64,000 nt of DNA from Thereva unica (taxonomy: Eukaryota > Arthropoda > Insecta > Diptera > Therevidae), in contig OX465281.1 of NCBI GenBank assembly GCA_949987705.1, positions 241,697,143 through 241,761,142 on the forward strand, written 5' to 3'. The number at the start of each line of letters is the position of its first letter. Position 1 is the stretch's first letter. The notes beneath the pieces are model-generated. The model saw only the letters and a list, made by a program, of their open reading frames with translations. It was not told the origin of the DNA and did no database searches. Made by a program: the position numbers and the translations under genes. This document shows, one piece after another, positions 11,913-24,084 of this stretch.

Positions 11913-12488
11913 AGAAGAAGAAAGAAGACTATCAACAATATTGTGTAATAATATTGAGCAAAATATTGACGGTTTCTTTCTGTGCCACAGGCAATTTTTC
12001 AATATCACCCACGGACCGTCAATAATATTGTGCAAATCAAAATATTGCACAATATTATTGATAGTCTAGGGGGGGGGGCAGCAGTCATCTATGCAACTCA
12101 TGATTATGCATATTTAAAGAATTCAATTAATCTAAACTGTTTACTATTATTGTCCGCATTGTCCTTGAAATTTGTTTTGAAATTGTCTTTACCAACAAAA
12201 TGTATTTCCAGAATATTTCAATTTCACCAGAACTATTCCCACTTTTAGTTTTGTTTACCTAATTCTAAATGCGCCTTTCATTCGTCTTATGCTATTGTTG
12301 ACACAGAACTGAAACAAGTAATTCTTGCAGAATTCCACAAAAAGGAAAAGTTCAATGCGAACTCAACCAAAATCTTGATTTAAAAGAAAAAAAATCGTAA
12401 ACTAAACCTCCGAACCAGGTAAATTAACTACGAAGTTGTTTGAAAAATTCCGCTGAAGAACTTCGTCCAATGTTGTAAGTTCACTTAG

Positions 12489-12496
12489 TATATAAG
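12489..12496 (+). promoter_or_regulatory. TATA box of the His-rich peptide gene, copy 2
   Basis: TATATAAG is conserved from copy 1 with the same 32-base spacing to the A at 12521. The initiator reads CCAGTC instead of TCAGTC, a single change that might weaken it. Confidence 0.78.
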
Positions 12497-12573
12497 GATC
12501 AGTTTAGCCACCATATAGCCAGTCAAAAGGTTTCTACTATTGGAAAAGTTCATAAAGTTTATAATTACACAAA

Positions 12574-12789
12574 ATGAAGATCGCTTTTATTTTTGCAGTT
12601 TGTTTCGTCCTACTAGGGTTGGCTTTTGCCCAAGGTGAAGGTCATCCTGCTCCTGGACAAGATGCTGGACCAGAGGTGTTGTTGGAGATAGACGGACAAG
12701 GATATGACAATGAGGGTCCACGTTTTCCTCGCGGAGGAGGACATCACGATCACCATGATCATCATGATCATTATGGTCACCATCATTGA
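12574..12789 (+). CDS. Secreted His-rich prepropeptide, copy 2 (71 aa)
   Basis: Paralogue of the gene at 812, same length, with an identical signal peptide. The core is LLEIDGQGYDNEGPRFPR, ending in the R-x-x-R site RFPR. The mature peptide is GGG followed by HHD repeats ending DHYGHHH, so one His and the terminal Tyr are swapped relative to copy 1. All seven replacements lie after the signal peptide: N to H, E to G, M to V, AI to GP, H to Y and Y to H. The frame is intact and the flanking promoter and 3' end are kept, so both copies are probably expressed. Antimicrobial or metal-binding roles are inferred only. Confidence 0.88.
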   Translation: MKIAFIFAVCFVLLGLAFAQGEGHPAPGQDAGPEVLLEIDGQGYDNEGPRFPRGGGHHDHHDHHDHYGHHH

Positions 12790-13205
12790 TGTAACACATT
12801 AATCATAAAATGTTAATAAGAGTTTTTAATAAAATTGTTTAAATTTTTCGTTAAATAATCACAGTTTTTTATTTGCATTAATTTTCAATAATATTTACAA
12901 TAAATGTCTCAGATTTTTTAATTGATTCAGTGGCAGTCATTCTGGTCCAAGGAGAAGTGTGTCATCGATTTTCATGATCGTCGATCTTCAAGTGATGATC
13001 AGTCAATCTCGTTTCAACACTCTTAGCAACTAATGGAGATTGAATCATAAATCACTAGAGAGAATCAAAACATACGTAAATTATTGAAATCCAGGCAGCA
13101 GCCTGCACATAAACCCAAACCTGATTCCATTTATTGTTATTCATTAGAATAGGAAGCATACGGAATGGCATATTTGGACCGGTTTTCTAGATAGAGAACT
13201 TTTGC

Positions 13206-13213
13206 TATAAAAG
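13206..13213 (+). promoter_or_regulatory. TATA box of the Gly/Leu-rich peptide gene
   Basis: TATAAAAG lies about 90 bases before the ATG at 13296. A start site is expected near 13236. Confidence 0.75.
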
Positions 13214-13295
13214 TAATCTAAACCAGCACAAAGAGTAATCGTTTTTCAAATTCGTCCGGACTCTGACCCAATTAGTTTCGCTGTTACACAATAAG

Positions 13296-13736
13296 ATGAA
13301 AATCGTATATTTCTCTGTTTTACTCTGCCTTTTGGCCACATCAGTATTGTCTTTGCCAGCAGAGGATGTAAAAGTAGACCAAGTAGAGACTAGTCCTGAT
13401 CATGTAGAGGCTCTTTTGGAGGTCGACTCACAAGGACATGAGAATGAATCGCAGAGGCAGAGTCGAGCGCTTGGTGGACTTGGATTACTAGGTGGACTTG
13501 GAGGACTTGGTGGGCTTGGTCGAGGATTAGGCGGAGGGTTATTAGGACGAGGTCTAGGTGGAGGATTATTAGGACGAGGACTTGGTGGAGGATTATTAGG
13601 AAAAGGTTTCGGTGGAGGACGTGGTGGAGGATTTGGACGGGGTGGAGGATTTGGACGTGGTGGTGGCTTTGGACGAGGTATAGGATTTGGACAAGGCTAT
13701 GGTTTACTTGGAGGCGTTGGTATTTTTGGTGCTTGA
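13296..13736 (+). CDS. Secreted Gly-rich prepropeptide with repeats (146 aa)
   Basis: Single exon. The signal peptide is MKIVYFSVLLCLLATSVLS (residues 1-19), followed by an acidic pro-segment (LPAEDVKVDQVETSPDHVEA). The family core LLEVDSQGHENESQRQSR is at about residues 41-58 and ends in the R-x-x-R site RQSR. The mature tail of about 88 residues is Gly-rich and cationic, with no Cys. It has three internal repeat types: GGLGGL near the start, then GRGLGGGLL repeats, then GRGGGF repeats. TATAAAAG is upstream and AATAAA follows at about 13775. Its composition is like glycine-rich antimicrobial peptides and like structural secretions. The repeats invite length variation. The pro-region is closest to the pseudogene at 19372 and the gene at 1248. 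Confidence 0.9.
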   Translation: MKIVYFSVLLCLLATSVLSLPAEDVKVDQVETSPDHVEALLEVDSQGHENESQRQSRALGGLGLLGGLGGLGGLGRGLGGGLLGRGLGGGLLGRGLGGGLLGKGFGGGRGGGFGRGGGFGRGGGFGRGIGFGQGYGLLGGVGIFGA

Positions 13737-13799
13737 AGCTAACTATTAATTGTGTATGCTTTATTTATAATGAATGGAATAAAAGTGTGTTGAAATCAG

Positions 13800-16700
13800 T
13801 GTTTGAAATATGATTATTTTTTTGTGAAAGTCCAAGCTTAAGGGTTACCCTTTCTACTAGCAGTCTGTCATGTCGTACTCGTTATTGGCGCAATGTCTAG
13901 TGGTGGGCTTTGTTCGAATGAAGTCATAGAGGACAAGATCTGTTAATAGGAGTCCATAGGGTTCTGGAGGAGGAGGCAAAGGACTTTGCATTTGATCATC
14001 TGGATGTTAGGAGTTATAGAAGGACAAAAAGTATCAAAAATCAAACCGAAAAATTTGGGTAACCAAGCTTCGATTAGGCAAAGTGGATCTCCTTATTAGC
14101 AGCCGACTGATCCAGAGATGCACTCCTTCGTGTTAGAGGCAGACAGTCTCGTAGGAGTGTTATACCTTTTGAAGCAAATGGATCCTGCTAACCAACCGAC
14201 AAAATCTGTGACGCCAGACTAAAGCTGGAAACATAATCTTACCTTGCTAGCGTTAAGGTCGAAACCCCCAATGTAGGATTTGCTTGCTTTGCTGCTTTCT
14301 TTTGATTTTATACATCAAATAACTGAATACTCTGAGGCAAAACCATGAAGAACAAACCAAACCATGCCATAGATGGTAAGGCACAGTTTTCACGAATAAA
14401 ATCTGAAAAGTTCTGAAGAGTAAATTCAGGTTTGACCTTCACGTTTGACGAAGTATCAACGAGTTTCCAGTGACAAATAATTACGTATTTGCGTTGGGTT
14501 CCGGCTTTCCAACAAACTCCAAATAATGAGTGCATGTGTTTCTTGTCTATGTTTGTGTGTGCTATAACGAATGCGACAATGCAGAAAAAGTTGAAAGGAT
14601 TGGAGTGTTATAAATAGATCGGCTCATACTTTCTTAAGCGACCCACGTGACAGGAGGCCAAAGGCACCTAGATAGCTACATACAAATTTGGATAGCTGCG
14701 ATAAGGCAGTATTGGGATAAGTAACCCCGGGATCACATTTATTTCCTTAACTTGGGACGACCTCTCCTGCCGAAATCTCTAGTCAATATTCTCGCTCCCA
14801 GGCTGCCGCTCCGCTGTCCTCGAACCGGGCTCTACTACAGGGGTTGCCTCTTGGGTACCTCTTCTTTTAATTGTCGTTCATCCAGGGACAAAGACAGCAA
14901 AGACACTTAATGGAAACAACTCCCATAAAGTTTTATTTTTTTTTATTCCTCGTTGAATAACTTATAACAACAGCCGTGGCTCAGCAAAACTCAACTCCTT
15001 ACGTCTGGTCACGTCAGTGCCTAACCAAAAAAATTCTCCCAATTTTTCTCCGTCCTATCGGTTGCTTTTTTCTCGCCTATTTCCCTCCTAGATCTTTTCC
15101 CAAAACAAATCCGAAGTCAAGGTATCCTACAGTGGGCAATAGGTAAATAAATAAATGCACCCTTTATTTCGCGGTTCTCCTCCGGATTTATAATAGCTGT
15201 TAGCTATTATCCTGGCCAGTTTCCACGGAGCGCTAAGCAACCAAGTATGAAACTGGCCCTTAGAAACTCACGCATAGCTTGAGTAATAGTTCTCGAAATG
15301 GATTTCCCTCCATAACCTCCAGATAAAACCCCTCATCCACAAATATAGTGCACAGTAAACCCTACAAAAATTTCCCATGCCCACAAAAAACCCAAACTCA
15401 CGCTTAGCTGATGAATAGGACATGCAATTTATTTCCCTCCATAGCCTCCGCATAAAAACCCCTTCGACATCGTGAACAGACATCGGCTAAGAATTGCCTA
15501 TAACAATCCCAATCCGCGCTTAGCTATACCAATGGCGGTTGAAGTGCTTACCCTCCATAGTCCCTACCTCTTCGCCCATATTCTCCGTATTGAGCATTCC
15601 ACGGATTTTCGTGATACGCTTTCTACGAATTCCTGTGTCACACATTCCTAAAAATTCACACACAGAATATTTTCAAAGTGCGAATAAAGAAGTATAACGT
15701 CAAAAAATGTTGGATTCACAGGTGCATATAAACCAATGGTCAAAACCAACCGGTCTATACATAAAATCTCACATTGGGTAACTAGAAACAGTATCGTTTC
15801 TATAAGACACAAAACTGGATACTATTAGTAAAATTCCTATGTTTTATATCTTTAATTTCAAAATTTGTTATTCTAACTAGGTCCACTAACGGTCAGATTT
15901 TATTACTAATCGAGTTCCGGTCGGTATCTCCACATTCAAAATCATTTTGGGTTTTCAGAGCTTTAAAATAAAAATTGGTATAGAAGACCAAATTCAAATA
16001 TTAAGGCCCAGTCGACACTAGCCAAACTCATCCTCAAATCAAAAACACTCGCTTTTATATGCAAAATGGGCAGATTCCTATACCAAATTAAAAACAAAAC
16101 CCAACAATTTATTAACCACTTGAAAAATAATAATACCTTTCATAGAGAGGTTTCGAGGAGGTCGGTGAGGTGAATACAGGTAGAATGCAGGTAGATAAAA
16201 CCTCGCTCAATTTGAAAAATTGAAGAAAAAGTTCATCATTTTTTTCTTCTATTTTTTAAAATTTGGTTAAAGCTTTCGCGAGCTTTTACCTACCTGTATT
16301 CACCACACCAGAAATCGACCAATATTCTCCAGGTATGGTGAATAAATAATTAAGTGTCTTCGCAAAAATTTCAAAAATCTGCCAGATACATAACTGTTCA
16401 AACAATTTCTCGCATAAATATATTTTGGTTTTTAGTAATTTATAATGCAAAATAAAGATTAATGAAGTTTTTGAAGTTTGACCGGTTTCATTGTCGGACT
16501 TAATGTCTGCCGACTGTTTAAGTAGACCGACGCGGCGGTACAAAAGCTGTAACTGCGCGGGTTTTATATGTTAATTTATCGAAATAGGTGAGATTATGTA
16601 TTTTTAATTTTTTTGTTCTGTTTTTGATTAACCCACTTATTCAACATTATTTATTTTATTACAAGTATAATAAATTTAGAATAGGTTTGAATAATACGAT

Positions 16701-17189
16701 TTAGGTAAAAATTTTGTTAACTATATTATGCAGATCGATGTATACTATAATGTAGATGGATGATAACGCGGATTGATGTGGATAACTGCTTTAATTGGCA
16801 CTCAGAAATTTCTGTGATTAGATGCTCTGGGTTAAACATTCTCTGGATTAAGAAATTGCCTTACTGATTTCATCTGCCTTCTATACAGAAATTCTAATGT
16901 CAATACCACTTCATCATAATACGTAACGTACATATTTTCGGATTTTTTACCGCCACTCGAAGGGCGTAATCATCGCTGCAGGTGATTTCAATATTAATAA
17001 TATATCACCTACAACAAATCGACCCTACAACCCTTACCTTGAGTTTCTATCTTCCTTTCTGTGAAAACAGGTCATAAGGTTACAAAATTACAAGGTGATA
17101 AGCAAAACTCCAAAGAAAACTTCATAACTCCGTAGCGGCTAAAAAATGTCAGCCTCACCCACCGCCCCATCTCAATACAGTTTTTTAGT
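13800..17189. other. Gene-free stretch with degenerate repeats
   Basis: No supported gene. 13815-14240 resembles the insert at 11088-11435, so it is an interspersed repeat of unknown class. At about 15265-15560 there are three degenerate direct repeats with a period near 130 bp, sharing a ctca/cgc-tagct box and a ccctccata-cctcc box. The rest is unassigned. Confidence 0.5.
16160..16320. repeat. Short inverted-repeat element, MITE-like
   Basis: The ends ggtcggtgaggtgaatacag and, from the other side, ggtcgatttctggtgtggtg are imperfect. They share the inner box gtgaatacaggtag in inverted orientation around about 90 bp of AT-rich DNA. No TSD is resolved. Confidence 0.5.
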
Positions 17190-18545
17190 CGTCTAACCTA
17201 GCTCTCAGCTTTGACCAGGATCTCCCAGTGGTTGCAGCCTTTGCTAATAGGGCTCTCCTCTACGATGTTGTGAGTCTTCTAACTCTACGGGTTCCATGTT
17301 TCTAAGTCCTCGTGTCTGTGGGCCAGCGAAGAGATATCATCCTTAAGGCGATCTAGCAATTCCCATTAAGGTGTTCTACTATCTAGAGGACGTCATATAT
17401 TTCTGTAAAAAAAAGTATAATGGCGAAAGTAGGCATCCTTGCCGTGCTCCTGAACTCACTTCAAAGCTGTCGAATAACTTTCCATTGCGAAGAGCTCTGC
17501 ATTTGGAATTGCTGTACCTATAAAGCGTTCATCAATTCTATTATTTTATCTGGCAGTCCACGTTGCCGTAGAGCTCGCCTTGTAAAGCTGTACGCTTTCT
17601 CATAGTCTATGAATGCAAGATACAAGGGATCGTAATTCATTAGACTGCTCCACTATGATTCTCAAGGTGTTAATATGGTCTATGCAGGAGCGTCCTTATC
17701 TGAATCTAGCCTGCTACCTTCTAAGCGTACGGCCTCTCTTATCCTAGATAGTAATATATGGGATAAGATTTTGCTCACAGTAGATATTAGACAGATGCCT
17801 CTCCAGTTGCCACAAATTGTTAAGTCCCCCTTTTTGGGTATTTTAACTATGATACCTTCCTTCCATTCCACCGGAAAGGTACAGGTTTTCCATGCTTTTT
17901 CCAGGATTGGCTGTAGCGCCTCTGCTATGAGGCTTGATTCGGCTTTCAACAATTTTGGCGGGATGCCAACTTTTCCAGCGGCTTTACTATTGGCCAGTAC
18001 ATGATTGCGGTTACTATTTCTGTTTTGGATGAGGCACGAGTGGTGATTCTTATTGGCTGTGCATTTTTGCTGCTTTGTTGAGGTTCCTGTATAAATGAAC
18101 CATTAAAGGCGGCGAAGAAGTAATCTCTCCATCTTTGGATTGCTCCTCGTCGCTGCACAGCAGCCTTCCTCGCACTCTTTACGGCATGATTTTAAGTAGA
18201 GCGCTTTCCAGATAGCTGTTTAGTAATTTGGTACAGCACCTTACTGTTGCCTGTATTTTCCGCGTTTTCCGCTTTTTCTGCGAGCTCATTTATCTGCCGC
18301 ATTTTATCACGCCGAAAACTTCTCTTTACCTCCCGGTGTAGTTGGGAGTATTCTCGTTTAAGCTGTTGACGTTTTTCCGGATCGCTAGTAGAGTTCACGT
18401 TATTTTTAAGGGTCTTTTGCGTTCAATTTTTTGTCAGGTTGTGCCCGAGATCCAGTGTTTCTGGTTTCTTTGGACATAACCAATACTTGTATCCGTTGCT
18501 GTTTTTATAGCATTCTTTGTCTTACTCCATGATCGTGTGCAGGGA
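17190..18545 (-). mobile_element. LINE2 copy, minus strand, deleted and frameshifted
   Basis: Reads on the minus strand as the same LINE as 55348-57366. The order on the plus strand is a 3' piece (17196-17295, GRP-TTW region), an internal deletion of about 590 bp, a piece with the YADD region (17303-17388), then a long stretch through the RT palm to the N-terminal coiled region (EYSQLHREVKRSFRRDKMRQ near 18300). Several frameshifts and stops are present. It extends a little further 5' (to about 18545) than the 55-kb copy. Confidence 0.88.
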
Positions 18546-19371
18546 TCTGGATAAGACCAATATCAAGGCGAACGACTGCAAAGAAACAGAATTTTATCAA
18601 CGTTAGATTGACATATGGGAGCACGTAGATGGCCCCAATAAGCCTTCTAATCTGGGATAATCCTAATATAATCTAGGAGGCTGTAGCAGCTGAAAAGGCG
18701 CGTATAAATTTGGTTGACCTTCCGTTTAGTTTTTAAAACACCATACCTGATAAAACCTCAGAACTTGAGCTCTCTTCCGTTGACATTCAAAATTGGTAAC
18801 ACTAGGGGTTCGCTTAGGAAAATATAAATCTCCGCCGATCAAACCAATGTTACTTTTATGTGCCCTGACACATTATTAAAAGGATTAAAAAATTGGTAAT
18901 AAACTTTTTACATTTTAAAATAAAAATATGTCACAAATCGAGGGGAAGATAAAATGATATTGCAAACAAATCAATTCTGTCTACCTACCTCTTTTAATTT
19001 TTTAAGCCAGCTATAGAAGTTATGTCTAATTTATTCGTACGCACCAAAACTGTGTCACTACTGCTAGAACTTCTATTTTGGGTAAATTCCTATAACCTAC
19101 CAGTGGAGATTAAAAATTCAAATGCCTGGCACCGTTTAGGAAATCCCGGCTATAAAACACTTAACAATCAGGGGTTGAATATCACAACCCATAACACCAA
19201 AAATTGTTCCGGTTTGTTTCATATTTAACCGGTTCTTTTTTATTGAGAAGTTTTATTATGAAACTGACCTAAAGTGGTGAATTGTGCCAAATTTTACCAA
19301 ATCGTGTCTAGTTTTGTTTCTTTTTTGTTTAGTGGTTGAATAACATCCAGAAACTCACAAGAAAAAAAAAT
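18546..19371. other. Gene-free stretch
   Basis: No supported gene. A TATAAAA at 19151 lies about 220 bases upstream of the pseudogene at 19372, too far to be its promoter unless an intron lay between. Confidence 0.4.
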
Positions 19372-19629
19372 TTGCACTCCTAGAGTCCTGGTAGCTGTTT
19401 TGGCAGCTATCGCCTGGTCATTGCCAACTGAATAATGTAGAAACTGATAAGGTAGAGTTTAATCCTGAACAAGCAGATCCTCTTTTAGATATTAATTCAC
19501 AGGGATATGAAAATGTCTCTCAAAGGGAGGCAGGCACGCCAAATTGGTTTCCTTGGATTGTGGGGTGGACTCCAAGGTGGTGGTCGTCGAGGTAGAGGAT
19601 TATTTGGAGGTGGCTGCAGAAGAGGCTAA
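19372..19629 (+). pseudogene. Broken member of the secreted prepropeptide family
   Basis: Three frames together resemble the family. A hydrophobic signal remnant (RVLVAVLAAIAWSLPTE) is followed by a stop and frameshift. A pro-region (NVETDKVEF...PLLDINSQGYENVSQR) follows, with a second frameshift just before a QAR-type cleavage site. A short Gly/Arg-rich tail (FLGLWGGLQGGGRRGRG...) ends at TAA 19629. No ATG precedes the signal remnant; an A-run sits where it should be. The pro-region is closest to the gene at 13296. It is therefore a relic of a sixth gene and shows turnover in this family. Confidence 0.82.
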
Positions 19630-19639
19630 TCTTAAAATT

Positions 19640-22600
19640 TGTTTTATAAATTGTAGGTACATAAAGATCTTATGTTTATTTTATTTTTTCAGTTAAGTAT
19701 TATTATCTGCAATTGTTACTTGAACTGATGGCCTTTAGGGCTGCCTAGCTACCTGATATAGATAATTGTACTTTTTTACTCCTTTCGCTTTAGACATTCA
19801 TGGACACAGGTCTTTAAGGTGTGTACCTCCGCCTGAAATAGTGAAAAGTCATTTGCCTAGAGCCCTTTCCAATCTGAATCTGAGTTCTTAAATATTAGTT
19901 CAGTTGTACATCGCCCTTCAACGACCTGATTTTGTATTTTTTTTTTTTTTTTTTTTGGGTTAGAAAGTCCGATTTCGTGGGGATGTTCGGGGTTTGCCTA
20001 AACCAAGATTACGGTCTGAATGTTGCTGTTTGTAATCGCAGGGTGCTATGCTTGTTCTTGTATAAGGAAAGTAAGATAGAATTTCAGTGGAGTATCTTAC
20101 ATGTGCATCGCTTATCTCGATTAATGAGACTGGATGCCATCTGTCGTTTGAGCTCAAAACTGGAACTTCGAATATCTCAGATATTAGATTAAATTAATTT
20201 ATAATTAGATTAAATTAATTTGTAGTGTACTGAAGCACTTCTATGGGACATGGACGTCCAAAAAAATAAAAAGGCCTTATTGTTACTATCAAAATAATGG
20301 TCAAAGAATTTCTTAGTCCTTTTTTTCTTTAGTAAAGGAATAATACTAACCGACTGCTCTTAAAACAATAACTTTCAATCATCTTTATATCAAATCATCG
20401 TCCTGAATAGTTTGAACTGAGAACTCTATATTAAAAACAAAACAACTCAAAAAAATCAATCTAATTCCAACAAGGACGAATAAAAGTTAAACATTTTATT
20501 AAATACGAAAAGATCAGTTTAATTTAAAAAATAAATATTATACTCCAAAAAATAGGCTTTTTCAGAATATTTTAAGATTTTTCACATAATGCTTGGTTAA
20601 CAATTTTACCATTTTTCTCAACAAATTATAAACAATTTAATATTATAGATTGTACATTTCCGTAATATAGTCATCACTTCATGTATTAAATTAGAAATAT
20701 GTAATTTAATATTTACCTGGAAATTTCAAAGATCACCACTATGGCAGTACCAATAACAAAGATCTTGCCAACATTTAAAAATAAATTGCATACCTTCCTG
20801 CTGAATTCTCGAAGCAAAAATAGTTTATGATTTTTTTTTTCACAATTTTTAACAACTATATTTTAAATTTGTATAAAAAGTATTAATAGATATTTAATTC
20901 TGGAAAAAAGTTCGTGTCAATTTTTTAAGCATAACTCAATTTGTTTACTTATAGTGTGGAAATTAATTTGTTTAAACCAAATATGCTCCATTATTATCAA
21001 CAATGTTTCGTCTAATTTTGGTTGGGGTCATAATTGGTGAAGATCTTTTGCTGGTTCTGGATGAAAAACTGAATTAATTGATTTTCATAGGCTTTTTTGT
21101 AGCCAGATTAATTCCATTTAGCGAATTTTGCAAGATCGGAACAAATGATAATCAGAGGTTGCTATACGGTAGGTGCATCAAAACTTCCCAATAAAACACT
21201 TCCAATTTTTGAATGGTCTTCAAAGAAGTGGGTGGTCAACCTGTGCACCTAAGCGATAAAGGTGAAGTTTATTGATGGAATCCGTGCCTTGGTTTAATCT
21301 GGACTTGTTAATCTAGAGGTTGCAGGGTATCGACGGATTTCGGTAAAAAATTTATTTGCTAACTAATTTGAAGTTTTTTTTTTGTAGAGTGAGTCAAGGA
21401 ATAGACGCCACGAACCAGGCCAGAGTGGAAGAATTAGAGCTCAGAGCGAAGAATTCATGGCACCAAAAAGTATAGCCCTCTCGCTCCATCTACTATATAA
21501 AGGTATAGTAATTTTTTTATTTCTTTCTCGTTCCCCCATAAGCCCCGAAATTTGTGGCCACAGGCACTGAGAACCTCAGCCATTTTAAGATCAAAATTTG
21601 TAATTGATGAAAAAAAGCATTTTAAAAGGGAAAAATCAACGAAATTTTATTTGTTATTTTGTTTTATCAAAATATGTTTTGCTTTAATCATCCAAATACG
21701 AATTCAAAAAAGTTTTGTTTACAAAAGTCAGTGTCGTGCCAGTGAAAAAAGGTTTGCCCCCAATGGAACGAACTGGCGCCACGAAAATTTTCAGATGAGC
21801 ACTCCATTCTATATGTCAGAAGTAAACCCCCTATCACCTGGATGAACTAGCTGCAACCAAACAGAACAGTAGGACAGTAGTTCACCTAAAGGAAACATTT
21901 GGGCACCTGCAGGAACCAAGTTCACCTATAACAACATTTTACATTCCTCGGTATGACCAAAGGCTCAGACGTGTGAATATTACCCATCTACAATAATTAA
22001 GGAACCGAAAGCGAGGTAATGGCATTTAAAAGTATTAGTGCTTCCTATAAAATTGAAAGACTGGTTAGATAACAGAACTACCACTTTCAGCTAGTCCACA
22101 TAGTGCGGCTCTGGGTCCAGAATTGCTTTAGTGAGATGAGCGGTAATTCAACGCTTCTTGTCAGCATTAAAGCTGCTAGAGACGACGTATCGGAGTACTG
22201 TAGGAGCTGTAACGGCGGAGCTATCCCCGGTTAGGAATTTGGCGGATAGCAATTTTACCAGCAATGATTTTTTTTACTACTGAGTTATGAAGAGAATTAA
22301 ATTTTTTAAAAAGTCAGGGATTTTTTTTTTTTTTTTTCGAAAAAAAGGAGGCCTGGGGGAAAGAAAAAAAAATAAAAGTTAGTTAGATTTTGAAAAGCGA
22401 AAAAAATAGTTCAGTTTTGGAGAATTGAAAAAAAAATAATTTAGTTTGTTTTAAATCGGGAAAATTTTATTTTTCGTAAACAAGTATACGGCTAATCGAA
22501 ACGGAGACTCATTAAGGAGTGGACGAGGATAGGAATCGTCAACAGTGTAGCTACTGACCGTGCAAGAGTTAAGGCACAGGCGTACCTTCCTGAATTGTCG

Positions 22601-23793
22601 AACCACCCCCAAAGACGCCCGGAGCAAGACTGGAGCGCTAGAAGGAAGAATTGGCCGTACCGGTTCTATCTGACGCTAGAAGGAACCTTACCTGGTCTAT
22701 CTGGACCTGACACCCAAGGGAGTTTCAGGACACATAGGAAGAGTCTGGTTGTGAAAAGTGCCGGCAGACCTCTCCTCTCACAGCCTTTTTTTCTTGACCG
22801 GATAAAGATTTTACTTAACTCTGATACGGGATCAAATTAAGCGAGAAGGACGAAAACTAAATTTGCAGGAACGCTAGTGCTGGTGCTAAGATGTTAGTTG
22901 AAGCGCTCATCATATGTCGAAGAATGAATACCCGGATTTAGAACCAGAACATGAGATGGATGATGTAGTAATGTAGTCAGCCTTATTCTCGTTGTCGAGT
23001 GCTGTGAGAGATGTCTCTTCGACCCTCAATTGGTATTTCATTGTCAATCTAAGTGACACGTGGCGACTAGATCGAGAAACGTCGAATTCTAATTATCACT
23101 AGGTGGAAGTGTGAAGTGACATTTTTGTCGATACGTTTGTAGGTATCGACAGTTCTATGTATCTTTAGCAAAATGGAAGCAGAAAAAAGGTAAACAAAAA
23201 TTCTGTTTATTGTATATTCCTTAGAAAATTAATATCCGAAAAACACAACGCAAATAAACTAATTTTATTTCTTTTTACAAAAATTTTTTCGTCGTTTTCC
23301 CAATAAACCCGCACTGTTAAATATGTCAAACTCAATTGTCAAATGAAAATGTGTTTCATTTCACAATGTTCCTTCCTCGTAACCTAGTCACACGCCAACG
23401 AGAATACCACAATCAAAGTGACGTGACACCTTCTAAGGCAAATCTCATTTGGGTGATTCGACAAAGAGAATAAGGCTGAATAACTACATTCTTTGAGGTA
23501 GCATTTTGCACATTTTATTATTTTGGTCTACGTTGCTTGTCATATTAAACGTTAGCAACTTTTAATTATATTGAGATATTTAATTTGTTTTACCATATAA
23601 TTTATTATAATACTTCCTTTCACATGGGATTGTATTCGTTATAAAATAGAAAAAAAGGAAATACGTGTTGTCCGTGGAACACACAACCTATGCCAGAAAT
23701 TGTTCCTAAGATTAATTTGAGTTGATTTACTATATTGATTGAGTTTCATATATTATTAATATATTATGGTTTTTTTCATTCATTACACACACA
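19640..23793. other. Gene-free stretch
   Basis: AT-rich DNA with poly-T (about 19938-19956) and A/T-rich tracts (about 22310-22460). A short direct repeat of attagattaaattaattt lies near 20180-20220. I see no gene or classifiable element. Confidence 0.45.
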
Positions 23794-24084
23794 GCCCCAC
23801 AAAAAAAAAAGGTTCAGACCTGGGGGTCTCACTAGGCTTACTATATGTTTTCGGGGTCGCTGAATCTGAATATGAGGTCTATATAGCTCTATCGGGTCTA
23901 GGATTAGCCATAACCTCAAAAAATAAGCCTTAAGCCTTAAAACCCCCTCTTCGGCTTATTTTTGAGGTTATGGCTAATCCTAGACCCGATAGAGCTATAT
24001 AGACCTCATATTCAGATTCAGCGACCCCGAAAACATATAGTAAGCCTAGTGAGACCCCCAGGTCTGACACTTTTTTTGTGGGGC
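23794..24084. repeat. Near-perfect palindrome, ~135-bp arms, 23-bp loop
   Basis: Bases 23794-23929 are the reverse complement of 23953-24084 with only a few differences, mainly the length of an A/T run. The outer ends read gccccaca and tgtggggc. The arms would fold into one very long hairpin. There is no coding capacity. It is probably a fold-back MITE or an inverted duplication of a single short element. Confidence 0.88.

Larger units (their letters stand above)
10768..12937 (+). repeat. Tandem duplicated block, copy 2 (with inserted repeats)
   Basis: Homologous to 1-1179 as described there. About 960 bases (10956-11924) are extra and consist largely of a LINE2 fragment and another repeat. 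The remaining sequence follows copy 1 base for base, with scattered substitutions and small indels, up to 12937. Confidence 0.9.

Noticed and set aside
17675..18004. 109-aa ORF on the plus strand
   Set aside because: It is the antisense of the minus-strand LINE2 reverse transcriptase.
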